NCBI GenBank assembly: GCA_030549495.1
Contig: JAUIRK010000549.1
Location: 62,001 to 126,000 of the forward strand
DNA length: 64,000 nucleotides
Direction: 5' to 3'
DNA from: Nectonema munidae
Lineage: Eukaryota; Nematomorpha; Nectonematoida; Nectonematidae
Shown: positions 39,501 to 48,500 of the stretch, piece by piece
Position numbering within the stretch: position 1 is the stretch's first letter
Layout: every line of letters starts with the position of its first letter
The notes under the pieces: generated by a model
Seen by the model: the letters and a program-made list of their open reading frames with translations, nothing else
Told to the model about the DNA's origin: nothing
The model's database searches: none
Translations under genes and position numbers: made by a program

Positions 39501-42500
39501 ATTGATTCATAAAAGCAAATATTGATCAATAATTTTTAACATAATATACTAAAAATATTTTTTTTAAATACAATTATTAATCAAGTTTGAAGAAATATTA
39601 AAGTAAAAATATTAAAAAAACATTTGTTATTTTTATTCCTTCACAAAATTATTTGCTAGCTTTTGTTTTTTATGTTAAAGCTAAAAATTATTGTAGTTGT
39701 ATATTAAAGCACTCAAATTATTATATATGCTAAATTAAATAAATAAATTTTTTAGTATGTAAGTAGTAATATATAAACTATAATTGATATATTTCTAATG
39801 TATAATATTGAGCTTTGCAAGTCTTTCAAAATTTATCTTCAGTCAAAATACTTAAATGATGCTGAGTTTTCCTTAACGATTCGTACCATACCAGCTTTGG
39901 CTTTTGTTCTTGAAGGCAAGGTTGTTTCAGCATTTGAAGAACTACAGGAAGATATGCGCGAAGATGCAGACCCCATAATTGACTACTTTGAAGATATCTA
40001 TATTGGTAGGATACGACGACGAAGTAGAAGCAGCCCAGTTTTTCCTATTGCTATGTGGAATATGCATGATCGCCTATGTAATGACTTACCACGCACAATA
40101 AACTCCTTGGAAGGATGGCATAATCACTTACAGGCAAATATTACATCAAGCCATCCAAATATCTGGCGTTTTCTTCAAGTTTTAAAGGCAGAACAAGCTT
40201 TAAACGACACAATGGTTAACAGATTGCTTGCAGGGCATGCGCCTTCACCAAAAAAAAAGTATCAAGATACAACTAAAAGAATCGCCAACATTGTTCTAGA
40301 TTATGAAAATCGAGAAATAAAGAATTTTTTAAAAGCAATAGCTTACAATCTAAAATTTTAGTTTTTGCCATTTTATAATAAAAATTTTTTAGTTAAATTT
40401 TTTTTATTTTAACAAATTTGAATTGAACTTAATTTATATTTTTCATCTTAAAATTTCTTTGTTCTTAAATATGACAAAAAACAATAAAATTTCTGACATA
40501 TCGGGCAATTGTCCATCGGGCACTTGTCTGTCGGGCATTTGTCTGTCGGGCATTTGTCTATCGGGCACTTGTCCATCGGGCAATTGCCCTAGAACCGTCT
40601 AAATCACCCAAAGAGGTGCCATCTCTAAAGGTACGAGAGCTCCGTTAGCATCACACTGCTGAGTGCAGACTACACCAGCTTTGAGGATGAGTTGGGTTTA
40701 TATAGTGGATCATTTCATACAATGATGGAAAAAATTTATCGAAAATGTTCTTGGAATCACCTTTATGATGAAGGATTTTATTTTATATTAAACTTTTATA
40801 CAAAAATTCCTTCAAATTACACTAAGATATTTTACTTTTTGATTCAACTCACTTAGATTTTATTGTAATCAAATATAGAAATATATACACAAATTTGTTT
40901 TACAAATATGCAATAAACTTTAAAACGATGTTAAAAATAATAAATAATAAAAATTGATGTAAGAATGGAGGCGTGGTTAAAATTAAAAGAAATTGCAAGC
41001 CCTTATCATTTTTTACACCATCATATTACAAGGATTCAAAGATAGACATGTGAGATGAGTATAAATCTATTTATGAAAAAGTGATGTTTTATTCTATCAC
41101 TATTTTATAATATTAAAACGTTATTATTAAAAAATATTAATATTGAACAATTTCATACAAGTAGGAAAATGATAACATCCATAATTGTTGATGAATGTTA
41201 CTTTTTTTACAAACTTGATAACAATTTTTAGTTGATGTTCTACAAAATGTACACTTTCTGGATTTACAAGGACTTGTTTTTTCTTCGCTTTCAACCTTTT
41301 TACTCCGAATATTTCAATGCAACTTTGTGTTTCTTTCAATAAACGATTATTATTGTTTCTCTTTTTCATCATACTAAGCGCAAGTTTCGGTGCCAAATTT
41401 TTAAGAAAACTTTTGCGAGATTACAATTATCCATTCTTTTTAGCTATTAAATGGTTATTGAAACAAGCCACATCTATCATGTTATAAAACACCAACATCG
41501 GCCAACGAACCGTACTTCTCTATATTCTCATCTAGTTGATCTACTCCTCCTTTGGTATTGTTTTAAAGTTTGTCTATTTCTGGCAAAGGAGATAGAATAA
41601 TATCGTGCTAGTGTTTAGAAAGATAACAGCGATTTTTTAGGAATGAATGAAAGCTTGATAATTGTCGAATAAATACTCACAGAAACCAGCATCACGCTTC
41701 TTTACATTCATGAAACTTTTGGAACCTCTTTTTTATATTTTATAAAACTATTTTTAAAATATTTTTTCGTTTTTTTATATTTATTTTATTTTTTATAGTT
41801 TTGGCTTGTGAAAAATTTATCAGTAATTATATTTATACCAGTATTGAAATATGGTTTGCTTAAATTCATGACAATTTTCTGGGCAAAATATTTCTCTAAC
41901 TCCGTGTTGCTTACCACAGTATAATGAGGGCGTTTTGAGCGAATCCTGACTTGAATTATTCATCATCATCAATTATTTAAGTCAGTTGAATTCGCTTTTT
42001 ACTCAAGGGGTTGCTGACTTTCGCATCAATAGACAAAACTAATTTCTATTTCTTCATATCAAGTGCATCTGATTCTACCCGTTCATACCTTTAAACTTCT
42101 TTCAGTTTTCCTTCCAAGTGCTTTTTGGACGACCTTTATTTCTCTTACCACTAATCTCAAAATTCCAAGTTTGCTTACTTGGTTCATCATTCTCTCTACT
42201 TGAAACATGCCCTAACCAGCTTAGGCTATGACTTCTTACAAATTGCACAACATCTTCTATGCCTAATTTTCCCAAAAGCCGCTTAGTATTAGATTTTATT
42301 GGAAATCGCACTCCCCACATTCTTCTCAGCATAACTCTTCAGTCTTTATGTTCTTTTAATGATCTTTTCTTCAACAGTCTTCATGTTCCATGTTTCAGAG
42401 CCATAAACCCTTACTGCTTTGATGCAAGCTTTGTAAATTCGGCTTTTTAATTTCATCGTTAAATTATTTCCAAGCAAAACAGAAGTTAGCTCATTAAATT

Positions 42501-45500
42501 TTAGCCAGCCTAGTCTGCATTTTTTGCTACTGAAATTTTGCATCATCATCCACTATTCAATTCATCTCTGAGATAAGAAAAGTGATTTACTTCTTCCACA
42601 CCTGATATGTTAACTTTGCCTATATTCTCTAGAATTATTTTACTTTCTTCCATACAATTTTGTAAGAAAAATTCTTTGACATTTTTTCATTCATTTTACT
42701 CACTCCTACACATCTGGCATGAATTCATTTTCAACATTTAACACAATTGATAGAGTTACTCATCACGTGCAAATACCACGAGGGTCTATTTTTACATCTT
42801 GAGTTTCAGACTTTTTTCCACTTCCTTAGTTTTTTAAGTGACTTTTAGACCTTTGGCCAAAAAAGAAAATTCTTTTCCAACTCATCTAATGTATCTGCCG
42901 AAATAACTAAGTTATCTGCATATATAACATTTTCAGCATATCTTTATAAACCGTTGAACTTGCAGCATCGACTACTATAACAAACAAAAGCTGTGATAAA
43001 GCTGAACCCTGACGAACTCTAACACTCACTGGGAAATTCACAGAATTACAGTTTACACTTGTATGGTCATCTTTGTTTAGACATCACAATCTTTACCATG
43101 CTTTCAGGGACCATTTTTTTGTGGAGAATCTCTATCAAAAACTTTCTCTAGGTCCACAAAACACATGAACAAATCACATCTATACCAAACTTGGTGTAAT
43201 TGCTGATTGTTCAAGTGGTTAGGCAATCTTTCAGTGTTTTTATGACGTTTTCTACTGGTATACAGGTGAATAAGGATTCTACCTTGAAACTTACTAAAAT
43301 GTTTCTTTGTCTAGTTTTTGATCTTTCATTCTTTGTACAAATTCTATTGAGTTCTTTACTGAGAGTTTGTTCTTATTAGTGAGAGTACTCAAAATAGCAA
43401 ATAGGCATTTACAAATAGCATAGAAGTGAGAGTTCTGATAATTTAAAATTGGTCTCATAGGATTATTATTCATTTTGTGAATTTTTGGAAGACCGAGTAG
43501 AATACCGTGAAAGATGTGAGTGAAAACTCTTATACTCTTTGTAAGAGAACTTTTTTGTCTGTACAACTTAAAAATTATTCTGTTATAGTTATTTTTTGAA
43601 GTTGAGAGGGGATTGGCATTGCTCGTGTGATTTCTTGGTAGGTTGAGGTGTTGTAGACTGTGTTTATTTTATCGATGTAGTCTCAGAAGTATCGAGAATA
43701 ATAAAACAGTTACCTTTGTCAACAATACATATAGTTCTTTTTTTGTCTTGTTTTAAATTCGATAAGCATTTGTGTTGTCTGTAAGATAGATTGTGTCTAA
43801 TGTTAATGTTAGTTTATTTTAAAATGAGAACTACTGTGGGTACTTTTTCTTTGTCAATGTCAGTAAAATCTTTAATGGAGGTTTCAAGTTTACTAAGTAA
43901 TAGCCTGGTGTTTTCAAAAAATGTTATCAAGTTTTTACATATAAAGATAGAAAACAAGTGCAACAAGTATGGCAACGCATAAATGTAAATGAAGATATAA
44001 GGCCTTTAAAAACAGTTGCTGGTGAAGGCCACTAATTCAAGAAGTATATTCGAATACACTAATATATTCTCATGATTGAAAAGCTATTGAACAGAATTTC
44101 CTAGGTTTTCAAATATGCTCGCAATATATTCTGCATAATGGGAAGTAGTTCGCCAAGGGAAAGTAACTTGAGTATGGCGGGCACATTCTTTCATCAAGGA
44201 GAACCAGCTTGGAACCGTTAAATATTGATGTTTTATTTCATAGTAATTAAAAAAAAAATGTCTTTTTGAATGCAGTGCAGCATAGTGCTTGCCGTGCAGT
44301 CAGCAGACCTCTAGTGTGTACGGTGTAGTATGACTTTATAATCATATACAAAATATGTTAAAATTATATTCATAAATCCCAAAATGAAATACAAAAACAT
44401 ATGTCTAAAGCAAACAATAGTGATTCATTCCGAAGATTCCAACCCTAACCAATAATAGTTACCTGTTCAGAATCTTTATTTGGTTAGCTTTGGTGTTCGA
44501 ATTTAGTCCACTCTTCTTTTTTTAAATTGCGATTCAAATGTTGGCCATCATAATATTGCCGTTTCACACAGGTGTAAATATTCTTGCTTAACACTTTATT
44601 TTTATTAGACTTTTAATCAAGAAATAATACCTCTTCTTTTTCCTGCTCTTAAATGTGTTTAATGCTTTTTTCTTTTTTATTTCTAAACGCAATTTTATTT
44701 TTTATGCACACGCGTACCCAAATTAATACTAGTTCTAAAAGTTAATACTTTATTTCAGGATTAGTTCTTGAATATGATGAAGTTATTTCAAAAATAGAAG
44801 TCTTTACTTCCAAAATGGAGAGTTACAGGAAAAAGCAATCAAAACGCTTAGGAGACTGTACTGTATCTTATTGTGGAAACTTCAAAACTCGTTTTCAGCT
44901 TGAAATTGCACAAAATATTTCCAATATTCCTAATGAATACACTCTTAAGTCACAGGTACTTCAAATAATTTCTGCTAAGTTTAGTTCTACTTTTAAAATT
45001 AATTTAACGTTTTGTCTAGCGAAAAGGTTATAAAAGGTATTGGACACCCTTTTTAGAAGAATGCGTGAAAGAAATTTTTAGTCTTGAAGAAGAACGTGAT
45101 AATGTTTTGAAATCATGCTTGCAAAATGTTTTCGCAAAGTTTTCTGAGAAGTAAGCTCTTTATTACTTTAAAAATCTTGCAAATTCCCTATACCTAACGT
45201 TTACATAATATAAATTTTGCTGATAACACTGTTATATGTCATTTTGATAAAACATTTTCAGATATTTTAGTAGATTCCTTTCTTGAAACATTTTTATCAT
45301 TTTGCTTACAATGAGAAATCCTAATAGACAGTTTTTATTGAAACAATAATAAAATTTTACTTATAGGGGTCATGTCTTTAGCAAATACAATGTGTTTTGG
45401 TTATTTGGGACATTGATAATAATAATTATATCAAAATATAAATGAATAAAATTTTCAATTAAAATTATGTGCTAAATGGATACATAGAGGATCCTACAAT

Positions 45501-48500
45501 ATCGTGAAATCGATTTCATTATCGCAAAAATGTGGTCGTAAATTATGCGCTCAAGGAAAATACAAGATGACAATAGTGAATAATAGATTTTAAATAACGT
45601 TACCTGTTAGGATATGTGAAGTGGCATTTGGCATGAATGAAATTTAAAGAGCGAAGCCGTATTTTAAGAGTTTATGACATACCTGAGTATCTGAAAAGAA
45701 AAATATATATACGTTGTAATCTACCTGGAATGCTAAAGAAAATTGAAACCTGGTCTTTGCATAAGTTGGATGGAAAATAGATAGTAAATAGTGAAAAGGA
45801 ATAGCTACGAACAATAGGAGGAAAAGCTGATGTAAGTGAAATTTGAAAAAATAGATGTTTAGAATGTAGAAGTTACAATATGCAAAATTGGATTAAGCTT
45901 AGAAGAAGAAGAAAAATTTATTTTTGATGTTATATGTGATAATATAAGATGCGGCACGTAGAAAGAAAGAAAGAAGCTAAAAAAAAATAAAATTTGAACA
46001 AAGATAATGATGAATCTTCTTTCTTCTTTGACTACACATTGTTCCCAAGTTGGGGGTCGGTGGCTGAGATCCGTTCTCCATTTTTTTCTGTCCTGCGCAT
46101 CCTCTTTGGTCAGTCCAAGCTGCTTCCGTACCCCGCTCTTTGTTTGTGCGGATCATTACATTTGTTAAATAGAGCAAAGTTTTCTGGCCGGATGCCCCTC
46201 CTGACGCCAACCATTTTGTTTTTAGGATTGGAAACCTTTAGCCATTGCACTAAACAGTACTACACCCACAAGGCAGTGGTAATTTGAAATCAGAGTTATT
46301 TTCTTCTAGAGCAACTGCTGTCCAAAGCTATCAAGCTTGTTCCACCCGGAGCTGTAGATTTAAACACCTGTAATTCGCTTTAGTCTCCAGATCATTTAGA
46401 AAATAGAAAATGAAAAAAATAGAATATAATCTTGGTTGATACCTGCGCATCACTCGTGCTGAGTACGCCACTGCATCAGTATAAATGGATAACATTTGGA
46501 ATTGATATCATCAATAATATCTAAAACCAAGGTTAAATAATTCATAATTTGTTTTTATTCAGCATTGCTAAGAGATCAGCGCACGACAACTTTTTGATAA
46601 TGAAGTGACAAACGTACCTTAAAAACGCTTGCGCCTCATAATACTACTTTTAGAGTATATCCTTTTGAACCTCGTTATAACAGAACTTTGTCTTATTAAT
46701 CCTTTAATAATTCAAAATGGAGACAAGTAATGTAATTTTATTTTTAAACGTAATTTAATTAGACAGTTAGATTACATTTCTATTTTTGTCCTTAAAAACT
46801 CGTGTGACGACTACCTCTTTTTCTTCCCATCTTAATATAAAATGTGCTGCAAAATGAAATCAATTCTGAAACGTGGTAAGAAGGGTAATTAATTTTAACA
46901 TAACATGATCCCTACTGCTAATTAAAAAGAATAAGAGTTTGCAACGTCAGCTTAACAATAGCAGGTTCAATTTTGCTTCCATTTATAATTTCGTATCGTA
47001 AAATGATTTCATTCAGTGGTATTTTTTATTGAATTGTAATATTACCAAATACAGATGATACCTTCAGTTAATTTAAATAGATCATAGAAACATGTAAGGA
47101 TGCAAGTCAATTATTATCATATCTCCTCTTCAAATATGGTCATAACCAAAATATACGATTATTATTTGCCTATAGAGGTGTGCGTGCCATTCTGGATTAG
47201 TTATCGTGCCAAACTTAGCACATGTACTATGCTATCAGCAAGGCTAAAGTTTAATGATAAATTTGATATAGGTTTCTAAAATCTAAGAAGAGTGAATAAT
47301 CACGATCAGCAACGAAACATGTTTATCTTTTCTAAGATGAAGATTTTTAGTTCTACAGTGAATATTTTTTTAGCCAAAATATTCAAGTTAGATCAAAAGG
47401 TTAAAAAAGAAAGTATATAGTTCATAATTACCTTTTTTAGTCAGTCTTTGTGGAGCAAGGCTGTTCGCAGGATCGCACTGTTAGATGTCATGCTCTCTCT
47501 CACGACGTTTAGCCTTTCAATGGAAAATGCTTGCCGACCAGTGATTTCTGCTTGTAGCGACACTCAGGCTCCTTTTCTAAACATAAAAAATACTCTACAC
47601 CCTTGTTTTTCGAAAAACACATTTACCGGAGATCAGTTCATCCCCAACGATATCATGATTGGAACTGCTCCATTTGATAAAAATTTGATCCTGCTTTCTG
47701 GCCCAAATATGGGTGGAAAAAGTACCCTTTTGAGGCAAACAGGCTTGATTACCATCTTAGCACATATGGTGAGTTTACTCATTTTATTTTTTCATGCATC
47801 GATACTCTTTTTGCAAAAAAATTTCTATGTTTAGTTTTAATTTTTAGATTTCTTAAATGTCCTTTTTTTTAAATTAATATATTCTAATCGATTAGTCAAA
47901 ACTTTTAAAATGTTTAATTAATTCATAAACAATTTTTGCAAGCTTCTTAATATGATTATCTCAATATTTGTTATTTTGTGCTAGAAGAATTTAAGTTTAG
48001 TCTATTTATTTGTTAATCTCATTCTTATTATATGATAGAATTGAATCCACTAAATTTAAGTTCAATTAATTTTAAATTAGCATTAAAAATATAACAAAGA
48101 CGGTAAAATGTTTACATATGTAGGAGTATAAATCAAGCATTTTTTACCGCATGAAGTACTGTATATTACAGCTTTAAGTTTCTTTAGTGTCGGAGACTGA
48201 TTAATTAACATTATTCCTACTTATGTTGACTAATAATAAAATATTGATTTCATTTTATCAAAGGTTGCTTTTGGTTTAAGATCCTGTTTATCTATTTAAA
48301 AACTTCATTACGAAAATTGAAATGTTTTCCTATCTTAGAGAAATAGAATGTGCGAACGTGTAAAATGATAAACATTTCAACTATAGTTTTAATCAAGATT
48401 ATAGAACACGTGAATTTTAAAATGTTGCTCTATTTATAGGGTTCTTTTGTGCCGGCAGATGAATGCCAGATGACAATGGTGGATAGAATATTTTCAAGAC

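Larger units (their letters stand above)
38715..40700 (-). mobile_element. LINE 3' fragment split by a MULE
   Basis: On the minus strand 38841-38755 encodes a typical LINE C-terminal piece, [19 protein letters not shown]. The sequence resumes on the other side of the MULE at 40606-40700. The two flanks join through the 9-bp target duplication of the MULE. RTE- or R1-like; the clade is uncertain. Confidence 0.5.

Noticed and set aside
45977-46287. Overlapping ORFs on both strands as host coding sequence
   Set aside because: The sequence matches the conserved 3' region of RTE-like LINEs, so both frames are repeat-derived.
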